From positions 16,682-80,681 of the forward strand of contig CAJNCF010000009.1 of NCBI GenBank assembly GCA_905221195.1: DNA of 64,000 nucleotides, written 5' to 3'. The DNA comes from a bacterium. Its GTDB lineage: Bacteria; Bacillota; Bacilli; Lactobacillales; Streptococcaceae. Positions 44,761 through 55,952 of this stretch are shown here, in pieces. The notes under the pieces are model-generated. The model saw only the letters and a list, made by a program, of their open reading frames with translations. It was not told the DNA's origin and did not search any database. How positions within the stretch are numbered: the stretch's first letter is position 1; each line of letters opens with the position of its first letter. A program made the translations under genes and the position numbers.

Positions 44761-45750
44761 ATGAGTATCGGAATCATTATTGCGAGCCACGGCGAATTCG
44801 CTGCAGGTATTCATCAGTCAGGATCTATGATTTTTGGTGAACAAGAAAAGGTTCAAGTTGTAACCTTTATGCCAAATGAAGGTCCAGATGACCTATATGC
44901 TAAATTTAACAACGCTGTGGCTGCATTTGACGCAGAAGATGAGGTGCTAGTTTTGGCTGATCTTTGGAGTGGTTCTCCATTCAACCAAGCTAGTCGCGTG
45001 ATGGGAGAAAATCCTGATCGTAAGTTTGCCATCATCACAGGACTTAACTTACCGATGTTAATCCAAGCCTATACAGAGCGCCTCATGGACGCTACAGCAG
45101 GTGTGGAAAAAGTCGCTGCGAATATTATCAAAGAAGCCAAAGATGGCATCAAAGCTCTTCCAGAAGAGTTAAATCCAGTTGAAGAAGTTGCAAGTGCTGC
45201 AGCTGCTCCAGTTGCCCAAGCTGCTATCCCAGAAGGAACTGTTATCGGTGACGGTAAACTGAAAATCAATCTTGCCCGTCTAGACACTCGTCTACTTCAC
45301 GGTCAGGTTGCAACTGCTTGGACTCCAGATTCAAAAGCAGATCGTATCATCGTTGCTTCAGATAACGTTGCCAACGACGATCTTCGTAAAGAATTGATTA
45401 AACAAGCTGCTCCAAATAATGTCAGAGCTAATGTTGTTCCAATTCAAAAATTGATCGAGGTTGCAAAAGACCCACGATTTGGAGAAACACATGCCCTTAT
45501 CTTGTTTGAAACACCTCAAGATGCTCTTCGTGCAATCGAAGGTGGCGTGCCAATCAAGACCCTTAACGTAGGATCAATGGCTCACTCAACTGGTAAAACA
45601 ATGGTCAACAATGTTTTGTCTATGGACAAAGAAGACGTTGCTACATTTGAAAAAATGCGTGACCTTGGTGTTGAATTTGACGTACGTAAAGTACCAAACG
45701 ACACCAAAAAAGATTTGTTTGACTTGATTAACAAAGCCAACGTTCAATAA
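44761..45750 (+). CDS. manL: Mannose-family PTS component IIAB
   Basis: Phosphotransfer subunit of the ManLMN glucose/mannose/glucosamine PTS. The EIIA domain (about 1-135) carries His10 (IIASHGEF), and after an Ala/Pro-rich linker (about 138-162) the EIIB domain (about 168-329) carries His180 (DTRLLHGQV). At 329 residues it is full length. The frame starts three codons earlier, but GGAGG lies only one base from that ATG, so the ATG at 44761 is used. It starts an operon with manM and manN. Confidence 0.95.
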   Translation: MSIGIIIASHGEFAAGIHQSGSMIFGEQEKVQVVTFMPNEGPDDLYAKFNNAVAAFDAEDEVLVLADLWSGSPFNQASRVMGENPDRKFAIITGLNLPMLIQAYTERLMDATAGVEKVAANIIKEAKDGIKALPEELNPVEEVASAAAAPVAQAAIPEGTVIGDGKLKINLARLDTRLLHGQVATAWTPDSKADRIIVASDNVANDDLRKELIKQAAPNNVRANVVPIQKLIEVAKDPRFGETHALILFETPQDALRAIEGGVPIKTLNVGSMAHSTGKTMVNNVLSMDKEDVATFEKMRDLGVEFDVRKVPNDTKKDLFDLINKANVQ

Positions 45751-45823
45751 TAAACATCAAACTATAGAAGAATTCTAAGAAAATTTTTCACTTTATATAA
45801 TTAAATAGAAAAGGAATAAAACC

Positions 45824-46636
45824 ATGTCAGATATTTCAATTATTTCTGCTGTCTTGGTTGTAGTTGTTGCCTTCCTTGCAGGTCTTGAAGGTATCCTCGA
45901 CCAATTCCAATTCCATCAACCAATCGTCGCATGTACCCTTATCGGGCTTGCAACTGGTAACCTAGAAGCAGGTGTTATGCTTGGTGGATCACTTCAAATG
46001 ATCGCCCTTGGTTGGGCAAATATCGGAGCTGCCGTAGCTCCTGACGCTGCTCTTGCATCTGTTGCCGCAGCAATCATCTTGATCAAAGGTGGTAACTTTA
46101 CTACTGAAGGTATCGCCGTTGCAACAGCAACAGCTATCCCTCTTGCCGTAGCTGGACTTTTCTTGACTATGATTGTTCGTACAATCTCAGTTGGTTTGGT
46201 TCACACTGCAGATGCTGCTGCTAAAGAAGGAAATATTGCGGCTGTTGAGCGTGCTCACTTTATCGCACTTCTTCTTCAAGGTCTTCGTATTGCTATCCCT
46301 GCAGCCTTCCTTATCGCTATCCCTGCTTCTGCCGTTCAAGATGCTCTTAAATTGATGCCAGACTGGTTGAACGGTGGTATGGCTGTCGGTGGTGCTATGG
46401 TCGTTGCCGTTGGTTACGCTATGGTTATCAACATGATGGCAACTCGTGAAGTATGGCCATTCTTCGCAATCGGTTTTGCTTTTGCTGCCATTTCTCAATT
46501 GACTTTGATTGCCCTTGGTGTAGTCGGTGTTGCCCTTGCTTTCATCTACCTTAACCTTTCAAAACAAGGTGGTAACGGTGGCGGCGGAGCTGTAACTTCT
46601 AACGACCCAATCGGTGATATCCTAGAAGACTACTAG
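45824..46636 (+). CDS. manM: Mannose-family PTS component IIC
   Basis: Membrane transport subunit that, with ManN, forms the sugar channel; also the usual receptor for class IIa and some other bacteriocins. 270 residues with multiple membrane helices and a glycine-rich C-terminus (GGNGGGG). AAAAGGA precedes the ATG. The 73-base gap after manL has no terminator, so the three genes are one transcript. Confidence 0.93.
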   Translation: MSDISIISAVLVVVVAFLAGLEGILDQFQFHQPIVACTLIGLATGNLEAGVMLGGSLQMIALGWANIGAAVAPDAALASVAAAIILIKGGNFTTEGIAVATATAIPLAVAGLFLTMIVRTISVGLVHTADAAAKEGNIAAVERAHFIALLLQGLRIAIPAAFLIAIPASAVQDALKLMPDWLNGGMAVGGAMVVAVGYAMVINMMATREVWPFFAIGFAFAAISQLTLIALGVVGVALAFIYLNLSKQGGNGGGGAVTSNDPIGDILEDY

Positions 46637-46650
46637 AAAGGGGAACAATC

Positions 46651-47562
46651 ATGACTGAAAAACTTCAATTATCAAAATCAGATCGTAAAAAAGTTTGGTG
46701 GCGTTCACAATTCCTTCAAGGTTCTTGGAACTACGAGCGTATGCAAAACTTGGGTTGGGCTTACTCATTGATCCCAGCTATCAAAAAATTGTACACTACT
46801 AAAGAAGACCAAGCTGCTGCTCTTGAGCGCCACCTTGAGTTCTTTAACACTCACCCATACGTAGCTGCTCCAATCATGGGGGTTACTCTTGCACTTGAAG
46901 AAGAACGTGCGAACGGTGTTGAAATCGACGATGCTGCTATCCAAGGGGTTAAAATCGGTATGATGGGACCTCTTGCTGGTATCGGTGACCCAGTATTCTG
47001 GTTTACAGTTCGTCCTATCCTTGGAGCTCTTGGTGCATCACTTGCTGCATCTGGTAACTTGGTTGGTCCACTTCTCTTCTTCTTCGGATGGAATGCTATC
47101 CGTATGGCCTTCCTATGGTACACACAAGAGTTTGGTTACAAGGCTGGATCTGAAATCACTAAAGACATGTCTGGTGGTATCTTGAAAGACATCACTAAAG
47201 GAGCTTCTATCCTTGGTATGTTCATCCTTGCTGTTCTTGTACAACGTTGGGTATCTATCAACTTCACTGTTAACCTTCCAGGTAAACAATTAGCTGAAGG
47301 TGCCTACATCAACTTCCCAGAAGGAGCTGTATCAGGTGCTGAATTGAAAGGTATCCTTGGTCAAGCACTTGGTGGATTGAGCTTAGATAAGATTCAACCA
47401 CAAACTCTTCAAGGTCAGTTGAACTCATTGATTCCAGGATTGATGGGACTTCTCCTTACTTTCCTTTGCATGTGGTTGCTTAAGAAAAAAGTATCACCAA
47501 TCTCAATCATTCTTGCACTCTTTGCAGTAGGTATCGCAGCTCGTTTCTTCGGTATCATGTAA
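46651..47562 (+). CDS. manN: Mannose-family PTS component IID
   Basis: Second membrane subunit of the mannose PTS, 303 residues; the N-terminal WWRSQFLQGSWNYERMQNLG and HPYVAAPIMG segments are typical of EIID. It follows manM by 14 bases with AAAGGGG before the ATG. It ends at a strong terminator shared with the convergent pepC. Confidence 0.94.
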   Translation: MTEKLQLSKSDRKKVWWRSQFLQGSWNYERMQNLGWAYSLIPAIKKLYTTKEDQAAALERHLEFFNTHPYVAAPIMGVTLALEEERANGVEIDDAAIQGVKIGMMGPLAGIGDPVFWFTVRPILGALGASLAASGNLVGPLLFFFGWNAIRMAFLWYTQEFGYKAGSEITKDMSGGILKDITKGASILGMFILAVLVQRWVSINFTVNLPGKQLAEGAYINFPEGAVSGAELKGILGQALGGLSLDKIQPQTLQGQLNSLIPGLMGLLLTFLCMWLLKKKVSPISIILALFAVGIAARFFGIM

Positions 47563-47573
47563 TCAAGCAATTT

Positions 47574-47608
47574 AAAAGGAACCAGGTTCTAAGCCTGATT
47601 CCTTTTTT
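47574..47608. terminator. Bidirectional terminator between manN and pepC
   Basis: Stem AAAAGGAACCAGG/CCTGATTCCTTTT with T tracts on both strands. Confidence 0.88.
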
Positions 47609-47616
47609 CTATTCTT

Positions 47617-48951
47617 TTATTCTGCCAAGGCTCCCATTGGATCCCATGGTGCAAGTACGATTGGCTCTGCTTCATAGGCAGCTTGTTCTTCGGTTGTTAA
47701 TAATTCTTTACGGACAACGATTTGATAAGTGTATTCGTCCATCCAAGCATCTGAGGCAACAAAGTAACCATCTGTACCGACCTTGTCTCCCCATGAGTTT
47801 TCAACCTTCCACTTGGTTGACTTGCCATTTTCGTCCAAATCCACACCTGTCAAGACCATGGCGTGGGTCATCAAGCTTTCGCTGTAATCCAAACGTCCAG
47901 CCTTGTCTTGAGTAAGTTTAATGTCCATGCTTGATTCAAAGTCATAAACATCTGTCGCAAGGATTCCAGCTTTACGATTGCTGAGCTGACCAACATCAGA
48001 ACCAAACCAAACAGTCTCGCCTGCTTGCATTTGAGCAATCGCCAATTCTTTCAAGCGCTCCATTGGAACGTTGATGTAGCGAACTGCACGGCTACCAACC
48101 ACATTTCCTAACATCTCAACTGTGTAAGATTGGCCGTAAGGCTTGTCAGCAGTTGGAGCATTGATAACAGAAACATAGTCTTCTAGAGGAAGATTGACAT
48201 ATTTCTTGTAAAATTCTTGTGGAGTGATACTTTTTTCGCTTTGGTAGTTGTTATCCTTATCGCGATAAGCAAAGTCAAATTTACGTGGTGGAAGCCCTAA
48301 AGACATAGCAAGGAAGTTAAAGATTTCTTGCAAGAGGTCTTCTTTCTTAGCTTGGACAGTCGCTTGGTCTGCACCAGAAGCAAGCAAGTCACGCAAGATT
48401 TGAGCATCTTGGCGAAGCAATTTGTTGAGGATGGCATTTAGCTCACGACTGCTGCTAGATGAAACTGACTCAGGATAAACTGACTTAGGAACAACACCGT
48501 ATTTCTCAAAGAGGGAAACGACCATATCCCATTGACCACCGTCTTGTTGAGGTGTTTGAAGTAGGAATTTAACCTTACGGCTAGTTAGGTCTTGGTCTGC
48601 AGTCGCAATGACTTGCTCCAAGAACCAGTTAGATTTCTCGTACTTATCCCAGAAAAATGTGTGGGCCTGTGACAACTCAAAGCTTTCCAATTTGTATTGA
48701 GAGATAAGTTTGTGGCGGAAGGTGTTGAGAGCCGCAAACATCCAGCAACGACCAGATGCTTTCTGGTTAGTAACCTTGTCCTTGGTCAAATCCAATGAGA
48801 AAACAGGTGTATTGTCTACATGGCTTTGGCGACGTTCTAGGGCTGCAAAAATTCCATTGTGGCTGGCAGCATTTTCAATCGCTTGGTATTTGACATTTGC
48901 TTCATAGTTAGCAAATAATTTATCAGTAAATGATTCTTGAATCGCGTTCAT
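47617..48951 (-). CDS. pepC: Aminopeptidase C (bleomycin hydrolase family)
   Basis: Cytosolic C1-family thiol aminopeptidase of 444 residues that releases N-terminal residues from peptides. The catalytic cysteine is Cys69 in ASGRCWMFA; the histidine is in LMTHAMVLTGV and the asparagine in VENSWGDKVG. AAAAGGAGG precedes the ATG, and a promoter lies upstream. It probably processes peptides brought in by the Ami/Ali system. Confidence 0.95.
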   Translation of the reverse strand: MNAIQESFTDKLFANYEANVKYQAIENAASHNGIFAALERRQSHVDNTPVFSLDLTKDKVTNQKASGRCWMFAALNTFRHKLISQYKLESFELSQAHTFFWDKYEKSNWFLEQVIATADQDLTSRKVKFLLQTPQQDGGQWDMVVSLFEKYGVVPKSVYPESVSSSSSRELNAILNKLLRQDAQILRDLLASGADQATVQAKKEDLLQEIFNFLAMSLGLPPRKFDFAYRDKDNNYQSEKSITPQEFYKKYVNLPLEDYVSVINAPTADKPYGQSYTVEMLGNVVGSRAVRYINVPMERLKELAIAQMQAGETVWFGSDVGQLSNRKAGILATDVYDFESSMDIKLTQDKAGRLDYSESLMTHAMVLTGVDLDENGKSTKWKVENSWGDKVGTDGYFVASDAWMDEYTYQIVVRKELLTTEEQAAYEAEPIVLAPWDPMGALAE

Positions 48952-48977
48952 AGATTCCTCCTTTTATTCTACAGTCT

Positions 48978-49005
48978 ATTATAACTCTTTTCACAAAGGA
49001 AGCAA
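48978..49005 (-). promoter_or_regulatory. Promoter of pepC
   Basis: TTGCTT and TATAAT with a 16-base spacer on the minus strand. Confidence 0.6.
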
Positions 49006-49061
49006 CTGAAAAACACAAAAGGCAAGGACATTATACCTCACCTTTTCGAATATAAATCCAA

Positions 49062-49784
49062 TTAAGCAATATTCGCAAGGAGAGCTTCTAACTCTTCCTT
49101 GGTCAAGCGACGCCATTCTCCTCGTTGTAAGTTCTCATCCAAGACTAGCGTTCCCATAGTCAAACGCTGTAGGTCCACTACTTCCTTGCCACAGTAAGCC
49201 ACCATACGCTTGACCTGATGAAACTTCCCTTCTGCAATGGTCACACGAATTTGGCTTTGATTCTTTTCTGTATCTACAGACACAAGATCCAGTCTAGCGG
49301 GCTGACAGGTAAAGTCTTTGAGAGGAATACCCTCAGCAAATATCTCCACATCTTCTTGGGTCATAATTCCCTTGACTTGTGCCTGATAAGTCTTGTCCAC
49401 ATGACGCTTGGGTGAAAGAAGAGCATGGGCAAGCTTGCCGTCATTAGTCAAGAGCAAAAGACCATGCGTGTCAATATCCAAGCGTCCTACTGGGAAAACT
49501 TCCTTGCTCCGAGCAATATCATCCAGCAAGTCCAGAACGGTTCTGTGCTTAGGATCCTCAGTCGCTGAGATAACTCCTTGGGGCTTGTTCATCATGTAGT
49601 AGACAAACTCTTCATATTTCAGTACTTGCCCATCAAAACGAATCTCATCTCTTTCTTCATCAATCTGCAGTTTAGCTGATTTTTCTTTTTTACCATTTAC
49701 CATCACGCGCCCAGCCTTGAGCAAGTTTTTGACCTCAGTCCGACTCCCCACAGCGCAGGCAACTAAAAATTTATCTAATCTCAT
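49062..49784 (-). CDS. RsuA-family 16S rRNA pseudouridine synthase
   Basis: A 240-residue pseudouridine synthase with an N-terminal S4 domain (MRLDKFLVACAVGSRTE) and the RsuA catalytic motif GRLDIDTHGLLLLTND, where the aspartate is the nucleophile. By homology it modifies U516 of 16S rRNA, but the RluE/RluF-like alternatives cannot be excluded. The frame extends seven codons upstream, but that region is the -10 itself; the ATG at 49784 lies six bases after TATAAT, so the mRNA is predicted to be leaderless. Confidence 0.88.
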   Translation of the reverse strand: MRLDKFLVACAVGSRTEVKNLLKAGRVMVNGKKEKSAKLQIDEERDEIRFDGQVLKYEEFVYYMMNKPQGVISATEDPKHRTVLDLLDDIARSKEVFPVGRLDIDTHGLLLLTNDGKLAHALLSPKRHVDKTYQAQVKGIMTQEDVEIFAEGIPLKDFTCQPARLDLVSVDTEKNQSQIRVTIAEGKFHQVKRMVAYCGKEVVDLQRLTMGTLVLDENLQRGEWRRLTKEELEALLANIA

Positions 49785-49790
49785 AGAATC

Positions 49791-49799
49791 ATTATACCA
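49791..49799 (-). promoter_or_regulatory. Extended -10 promoter of the pseudouridine synthase, leaderless configuration
   Basis: TGGTATAAT on the minus strand; six bases between hexamer and the ATG at 49784. Confidence 0.7.
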
Positions 49800-49801
49800 T
49801 A

Positions 49802-49837
49802 TCAAAAGGAGGCCGTCTCAATAACCAACCTCCTTTT
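49802..49837 (-). terminator. Intrinsic terminator of the pepS-GlsB transcript
   Basis: Stem AAAAGGAGG/CCTCCTTTT followed on the minus strand by TTGATATGG; it abuts the next promoter. Confidence 0.78.
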
Positions 49838-49855
49838 CGTTTTAGATTTAAGAAA

Positions 49856-50086
49856 TTAACTTCCTCGTCTCCAGAAAATCGCTAAGACAATCATAGCACC
49901 TAAAATCGCTGGGATAATAGCTGTTCCTGATAAAACTGGCCCCCAAGTTCCAAAAAGCAAGTGACCTAGAAAGGCACCAATCCAACCGAGAAACATTTTC
50001 CCAAAGCATCCCATTCGCTCTCCACGATTGGTCAAAGCACCTGCCAAGAGTCCCACTAGGAGACCAACAAACATACTTCCTATCAT
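49856..50086 (-). CDS. GlsB/YeaQ/YmgE family small membrane protein
   Basis: A 76-residue glycine-rich membrane protein with three predicted helices, of the family often called transglycosylase-associated. Function in streptococci is not established; some members are stress-induced. AAGGAGC lies before the ATG at 50086, near the pepS stop. It is probably co-transcribed with pepS. Confidence 0.8.
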   Translation of the reverse strand: MIGSMFVGLLVGLLAGALTNRGERMGCFGKMFLGWIGAFLGHLLFGTWGPVLSGTAIIPAILGAMIVLAIFWRRGS

Positions 50087-50095
50087 CTTGGCTCC

Positions 50096-51337
50096 TTAAT
50101 TTGCCCAATCTCCGTTACGGAAGAGAGGCACACGTGTCCCATCCTCACGGATACCATCGATATCCATTTGACTAGACCCAATCATAAAGTCCACATGAAC
50201 ATCTGAACGGTTAAGCCCCGCAGCTTCAAGCTCCTCTTCGCTCATCTCCGCTCCACCAACGACGCTAGTCGCATAGGCTGCACCGATAGCCAAGTGATTT
50301 GATGCATTTTCGTCAAAAAGGGTGTTGAAGAAGGTAATACCTGACTGAGAAATTGGGCTTGGATCTGGTACCAAGGCACATTCACCCAAGGCACGCGCAC
50401 CCGCATTTTTAAAGACAAGGTCTTTCATGACCTGATCACCCTTCTCAGCAGTGATGTCAACGATTTGTCCATCCTTAAAGGTCACCTTAATACCTTCAAT
50501 GATATTTCCGTTATAGCTGAGCGGTTTTGTAGAAGTGACATAACCATCTGCGCGACGAAAATCAGGTGCTGTGAAGACTTCTTCTGTCGGCATATTTGGC
50601 AAGAATCCTTCGCCCTGTGCATTGATAGCACCAGCTGATTCCCAAACATGGTTCTTAGGTAAACCAAGTGTCAAATCTGTTCCTGGCGCTGTGTAGTGAA
50701 GGGCTGAAAATTGTTCTTTATTAAGCATATCAGCCTTACTCTTGAGGATGGCTGCATGCTCTTCCCAAGCCTTAACAGGATCTGCTTCATAAACGCGACA
50801 AGTCTTGAAGATTTGGTCCCAAAGAAGATCGACTGCTTCTTCGTCGCTCGCAACATTTGGAAAGACTTTTTTAGCCCACTCAAGTCCAGCAGCGGCTACT
50901 ACAGTCCAGCTAACCTTATTGGATTGCGTTGCGATACGCATAGGCTTCATAGCAAGTCCCATAGCTTTAGCAGAAGCTGAAAGTTTGTCAGCATCCACAC
51001 CGTTCAAGGCACCTGGATCAGATGAACGGACACCGAGACGACTAGCCTTGTTCTCCAAGAGATAGTTCATCTCAGCAATCTTGTATTCTGGTACATTGTC
51101 CAGACGCTCCATAGGTGCGTGGAGAAATTTCTCACGGTTGATGATATCATCTGTCCACTGAACGATAACCTCATGCGCACCCAAGGCATAGGCTTCTTTC
51201 ACGATCAGATGCGCCAATTCACGTTGCTCCACATCGATAGAAAGAGCCAAAGTGTGACCAGGCTGCACATTGATTCCGTTCGCAACCAACAATTTCGCAT
51301 ATTTTTCTAGATTTTCTTTAAAATTTGGTAAAACCAT
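50096..51337 (-). CDS. pepS: Aminopeptidase PepS (M29 family)
   Basis: A 413-residue metallo-aminopeptidase of the M29 (thermophilic aminopeptidase) family. The metal ligands are in the second half, with EVFTAPDFRRADG and the ALGECALVPD and FNTLFDENASNHLAIG segments, and MIGSSQMDIDGI near the end. It trims peptides with arginine or aromatic residues in related species. The first residues give no strong Shine-Dalgarno sequence. It lies after a 50-residue small gene and polC in the same direction. Confidence 0.93.
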   Translation of the reverse strand: MVLPNFKENLEKYAKLLVANGINVQPGHTLALSIDVEQRELAHLIVKEAYALGAHEVIVQWTDDIINREKFLHAPMERLDNVPEYKIAEMNYLLENKASRLGVRSSDPGALNGVDADKLSASAKAMGLAMKPMRIATQSNKVSWTVVAAAGLEWAKKVFPNVASDEEAVDLLWDQIFKTCRVYEADPVKAWEEHAAILKSKADMLNKEQFSALHYTAPGTDLTLGLPKNHVWESAGAINAQGEGFLPNMPTEEVFTAPDFRRADGYVTSTKPLSYNGNIIEGIKVTFKDGQIVDITAEKGDQVMKDLVFKNAGARALGECALVPDPSPISQSGITFFNTLFDENASNHLAIGAAYATSVVGGAEMSEEELEAAGLNRSDVHVDFMIGSSQMDIDGIREDGTRVPLFRNGDWAN

Positions 51338-51357
51338 GTTGTTTCTCTTTTCTATTT

Positions 51358-51510
51358 TTATTTTTCTTTCAAAGCAGAAAATAATCCTGCCAAAGCAATA
51401 GCGCCTGACAAGAGCGCTGTTGATAGTATAATTGTTTCATCTGCCAGCTCTAGCCGATAGTCAAAGATTTTTTGGTTCGGCTTATCTTCTGCGAATATTC
51501 TAAGTTTCAC
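51358..51510 (-). CDS. Small protein of 50 residues downstream of polC
   Basis: GTG start with GGAGA eight bases upstream, and a stop at 51358. The protein has a charged N-terminal half (MKLRIFAEDK, then KIFDYRLELADE) and a hydrophobic C-terminal segment (IILSTALLSGAIALAGLF), so it could be a single-span membrane or amphipathic protein. It fills the gap between polC and pepS and is in the same direction as both. I do not recognise it. Confidence 0.6.
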   Translation of the reverse strand: MKLRIFAEDKPNQKIFDYRLELADETIILSTALLSGAIALAGLFSALKEK

Positions 51511-51533
51511 AAAAATGTTCTCCGTTCTAATTC

Positions 51534-54500
51534 TTAAAACAATTCATCAAACAAACTGAGCTGGTTATCCTCGGGCATATTGCCCAGAATCCCCATTTCA
51601 TCCATCTTTTCAACCAAGGTTGATGAGAGTCCACCGCGTTTGCGTAGTTCTGTTTTGGAGAGGAATTCTCCCTCTTCACGCGCTCGAACTAACTGCTTGG
51701 CAACGTTCTCTCCCAGACCATCCATTGCTACAAATGGTGGGATGAGAGTGTCCCCATCAATGAGAAACTCTGTTGCCTGACTACGGTAAAGATCTAATTT
51801 GCCAAACTTGAAACCACGTTCCCACATTTCATTGACAATCTCAAGAGTTGTATAGAGGTCAATTTCCACATTAGAGGCTTCATTATTCTTCCGTTTTTCA
51901 GCGATTTCCTCCATTCTGCGCTTGATGGCATCCAAGCCTGCTCCCATGGTCTTGATATCAAAAGCCTTAGCACGGATGGAGAAATAAGCACAGTAGTAAT
52001 AAATGGGATGGTGAACCTTGAAGTAGGCCACACGCAAGGCCATCATAACGTAGGCTGCCGCATGGGCTTTAGGGAACATATACTTGATTTTCCCACAGGA
52101 CTCGATATACCACTCTGGCACCTTATTGGCCTTCATGGCTTCGATGTAGCCATTTCGCTCCTCTTCAGAAATCTTCAGCCACAAGCCCTTACGTACCCGT
52201 TCCATGATGGTAAAGGCCATCTTAGGCTCTAGACCAGCATGCATGAGATAAACCATGATATCGTCCCGACAACCGATAACGGTCGACAGATCCGCAATCC
52301 CTTGCTTGATTAAATCCTGAGCATTTCCCAACCAGACATCGGTACCATGGGATAATCCAGACAGCTGAAGCAACTCCGCAAAGGTCGTCGGATGCGTCTC
52401 GTCTACCATCCCACGTACAAAGTTGGTTCCAAACTCTGGAATTCCCAGCATCCCCGTCGGTGTTCCAATTTGTTCAGGTGTTACCCCAAGCACATCAGTC
52501 CCAGAAAAGAGGGCCATCACGCCTTCGTCATCCATAGGGATTTCATTTGGATCAATCCCAGACAAGTCCTGCAGTTTCCGAATCATGGTCGGATCATCAT
52601 GCCCCAGCACATCGAGTTTGAGGACGTTCTCATCGATATCGTGGAAGTTAAAGTGAGTGGTCTGCCATTCAGCAGTCACGTCATCCGCTGGATACTGGAC
52701 AGGCGTAAAATCGTAAACATCCATGTAGTTCGGAATAACAACGATTCCCCCCGGGTGTTGTCCCGTTGTCCGCTTGACACCAGCTGCACCTTGGGCGAGG
52801 CGTTCCACCTCTGCATCACGATAAAACTTGCCATAATCTCTCTCATAGCCCTTGACAAATCCATAGGCAGTCTTAGCAGCCACCGTACCAACCGTTCCTG
52901 CACGGAAGGCATATTCTTCACCAAAGATATCACGCACATCCAAGTGGGCGCTAGGCTGATCTTCTCCCGAGAAGTTCAAGTCAATATCGGGAACCTTGTC
53001 CCCATCAAAACCGAGGAAGGTCTCAAACGGAATATCCTGCCCATTTTTGCTGAGTTTGTGGCCACACTTTGGACAGTCCTTATTAGGCATATCAAAACCT
53101 GAACCGTACGAACCATCGGTGATAAATTCGCTGTACTGACACCGACCACAGACATAGTGAGGAGAGAGAGGATTAACCTCCGTAATCCCAATCATGGTCG
53201 CAACGAAACTAGATCCGACAGATCCACGAGAACCAACCAAGTAGCCCCGTTCATTAGATCGTTGCACCAGCATCTGGGAGGCTAGATAAATAACGGCAAA
53301 TCCATTCCCCAGAATAGAGGTTAGTTCTTTTTCAATCCGCAAATCAACGATATCTGGCAGCGGATTTCCATAAATCTCAAAAGCTTTCTTATAGGTCAAC
53401 TCAGCAACCGTTTCTTCAGCCTTATCAATGAAAGGCGTGTACAAGTCACCCTTAACGACCTCAACAGGCTCAAAGGTTCCTGCCAAAGTATTTGGATTTT
53501 CAATAACCAGTTTACGAGCTAAATCTTCTCCCAAGAAGGCAAATTCATCTAACATCTCATTTGTCGTTCTAAAATGGGCTTTTGGAAGAGGAGCTGGTTG
53601 GGCATGTTCACCATGACCAATCGTTCGGTTAATCATCGCCCCCTGTCCCAAACTACGGACGATAATTTCTCGATAAATCTCTTCTTCTGGTTCGATATAG
53701 TGGACATTTCCCGTAGCAAGAACGGGCTTACCAAGACGGTCTCCAACCTCTATCAAACTCTTGATAATAGTCTGGAGTTCTTCCATATCCTTGACCTGCT
53801 CCTTAGCAATCAAGGGAGCATAGATAGCCGGTGGCATAACCTCGATAAAATCATAATACCTGGCCACATCAACCGCCGCATCCACACCTTGAGAAACGAC
53901 AGCATCAAAAACTTCACCTTCTGCACAGGCTGATCCTAAAATCAAGCCCTCCCGATGAGCATCTAGAACCGTTCTTGGAATTCGTGGCACCCCTTCAAAG
54001 TACTTGGTATTGGACAAAGAAACCAGCTTAAAGATATTTTTTAGACCTACCTGATTCTTAACATAAATGGTCGCATGCTTGATTCGAGCTTTTTTATAAG
54101 AATCTGGACTAATCAAATCAATGTTTAGTCTAGCCAAGTCTGTCACACCATGTTTTTCTGACACCTCTTTGATAAAGATGAAAAGCAGACGACCAGTAGC
54201 TTCCGCATCGTAATTGGCCATGTGGTGGTGTTCCAAAGCCACACCAAAACGCTTGGTCAAAGGTCCCAAACCATGACGTTTATACTCGGGATAGAGGTTT
54301 CTAGCAAACTCCAGCGTATCAATAACTGGTTGACTAATCTTTGGCAGACCATGACGCTCATAATTGGCATTCATAAAGCCAACGTCAAAGGTCGCATTGT
54401 GGGCAACTAAGACTGTATCCTTACAAAATTCTTGGAATTCTTGCAGAACTTGTTCTAATGGTTTAGCATTTTTGACATGATCATCTGTAATTCCAGTTAA

Positions 54501-55925
54501 CTCAGTAGTAAAGGCTGACAAGGGATGCCCAGGATTGATAAATTCATCAAATTCGGCAATAACATTCCCCTTGTACATCTTAGAAGCCGCAACCTGAATC
54601 AAATCATTATAGATGGCTGATAGACCCGTCGTTTCCACGTCAAAAACCACGTAGGTCGCTTCTGACAAGTCCATCTCCACTTCGTTATAGACGATAGGGA
54701 CACGGTCCTCCACGATATTGGCTTCCATTCCATAAATCAGCTGAATTCCAGCTTTCTTGGCCGCCTTATAGCCGTGTGGGAAGGATTGAACATTTCCATG
54801 GTCGGTGATGGCAACCGCCTTGTGTCCCCACTTAGCAGCTGTCGCAACAATCTCCTCTACTTCTGGCAGAGCATCCATGGTCGACATATTAGTATGAGCA
54901 TGAAATTCAACCCGACGCTCACCTTCTGGCATCAAATCTTTCCGCTCATAGTGAACAACTTCCTGCACATCCTGCACATTCATTGTCAAATCGCGTGTGA
55001 AGTTATTCATCTCCACATTTCCACGCACTCGTAGCCAAGAATTTTTCTTGATTAGATCAAATTTCTGAGCCTCTTCCTCATTTTTAACCCACTTTTGCAT
55101 AGAAAAACTTGAAGTGTAGTCCGTCATTTTAAAGTTGATTAAAACACGACCTGTTCTGGTCACTTTTTGCTCCACATCAAAAACAACCCCTTCAAAGACC
55201 AGACGATTTTCCTCAGTCGTCACTTCAATCATAGGAGTAATCTCCGCCTTGTCCAATTTCGGTTTAGCTGCAGCTTTTTTGGCTTGAAAATCAAAGGTTG
55301 GTTTCTCTTCTGCTGGAGGTGGTGCCATCTGTTCCAGTTGTTCCATAGCACGGAGCGCTTCCTCATTGGCGGCTTGAACAATCTGCTCATTTTCAGCTTG
55401 AAAGGCTTCTTCCTGCTCTTGAGTCAGCACATCATTTTTCTCTACTTGACAGTTAAAAGATGGAAAACCAAATTTTTCAAGTTGTTTAGCTAAATTAGGA
55501 AGATGATTTTTCTTAAAGTGTTCCTTATCAATCGCCTCTGAGCCTTCAATAAATAGTTGATTACCCTCAGCACGAACTTGCAGATTTTGATAAAGGGACT
55601 TAAAGCCTTGACTAGCACATGGCCCTTCAGAAAAAGCCTCTCTATAATAGGCTTGTAAGAGTTGGTTTGAAAAATCTTGAGACAGTACTTTGATTTCGAA
55701 AACAGCTTTATTCCCTGTCTTAGAAAATTCCTCACTCAGCCCTTTCTTTAATTCTAAAAAGATTTCAATCGGTAAAATATTAGAAAATACGAAATGAAAC
55801 TCCCATACCTTACTAATTTTATGAACCACAACTCGCTCAATATCAGCCTGTGATAAAGCAGGATCCTGTCTCATTTCAGTAGGTATCCCCAGTTGATTCA
55901 TCAAAATTTCAAAACTGTTTGACAT
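51534..55925 (-). CDS. polC: DNA polymerase III alpha subunit, Gram-positive type (PolC)
   Basis: The main replicative polymerase with built-in proofreading, 1463 residues. Order: N-terminal domains and an OB fold (about 230-330), the split PHP domain beginning with EFHAHTNMS near 335, a DnaQ-like 3'-5' exonuclease with FDVETTGLS near 426, the rest of the PHP domain, a zinc finger (CGRCQYS and CPKCGH) near 925-960, and the polymerase core with the PDIDLNFSG catalytic acids near 980. The insertion of the exonuclease within PHP is diagnostic of PolC. GAGGAAA lies before the ATG. It is full length. Confidence 0.96.
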   Translation of the reverse strand: MSNSFEILMNQLGIPTEMRQDPALSQADIERVVVHKISKVWEFHFVFSNILPIEIFLELKKGLSEEFSKTGNKAVFEIKVLSQDFSNQLLQAYYREAFSEGPCASQGFKSLYQNLQVRAEGNQLFIEGSEAIDKEHFKKNHLPNLAKQLEKFGFPSFNCQVEKNDVLTQEQEEAFQAENEQIVQAANEEALRAMEQLEQMAPPPAEEKPTFDFQAKKAAAKPKLDKAEITPMIEVTTEENRLVFEGVVFDVEQKVTRTGRVLINFKMTDYTSSFSMQKWVKNEEEAQKFDLIKKNSWLRVRGNVEMNNFTRDLTMNVQDVQEVVHYERKDLMPEGERRVEFHAHTNMSTMDALPEVEEIVATAAKWGHKAVAITDHGNVQSFPHGYKAAKKAGIQLIYGMEANIVEDRVPIVYNEVEMDLSEATYVVFDVETTGLSAIYNDLIQVAASKMYKGNVIAEFDEFINPGHPLSAFTTELTGITDDHVKNAKPLEQVLQEFQEFCKDTVLVAHNATFDVGFMNANYERHGLPKISQPVIDTLEFARNLYPEYKRHGLGPLTKRFGVALEHHHMANYDAEATGRLLFIFIKEVSEKHGVTDLARLNIDLISPDSYKKARIKHATIYVKNQVGLKNIFKLVSLSNTKYFEGVPRIPRTVLDAHREGLILGSACAEGEVFDAVVSQGVDAAVDVARYYDFIEVMPPAIYAPLIAKEQVKDMEELQTIIKSLIEVGDRLGKPVLATGNVHYIEPEEEIYREIIVRSLGQGAMINRTIGHGEHAQPAPLPKAHFRTTNEMLDEFAFLGEDLARKLVIENPNTLAGTFEPVEVVKGDLYTPFIDKAEETVAELTYKKAFEIYGNPLPDIVDLRIEKELTSILGNGFAVIYLASQMLVQRSNERGYLVGSRGSVGSSFVATMIGITEVNPLSPHYVCGRCQYSEFITDGSYGSGFDMPNKDCPKCGHKLSKNGQDIPFETFLGFDGDKVPDIDLNFSGEDQPSAHLDVRDIFGEEYAFRAGTVGTVAAKTAYGFVKGYERDYGKFYRDAEVERLAQGAAGVKRTTGQHPGGIVVIPNYMDVYDFTPVQYPADDVTAEWQTTHFNFHDIDENVLKLDVLGHDDPTMIRKLQDLSGIDPNEIPMDDEGVMALFSGTDVLGVTPEQIGTPTGMLGIPEFGTNFVRGMVDETHPTTFAELLQLSGLSHGTDVWLGNAQDLIKQGIADLSTVIGCRDDIMVYLMHAGLEPKMAFTIMERVRKGLWLKISEEERNGYIEAMKANKVPEWYIESCGKIKYMFPKAHAAAYVMMALRVAYFKVHHPIYYYCAYFSIRAKAFDIKTMGAGLDAIKRRMEEIAEKRKNNEASNVEIDLYTTLEIVNEMWERGFKFGKLDLYRSQATEFLIDGDTLIPPFVAMDGLGENVAKQLVRAREEGEFLSKTELRKRGGLSSTLVEKMDEMGILGNMPEDNQLSLFDELF

Positions 55926-55952
55926 TCATTTTCCTCACATTATTCTCCTACT

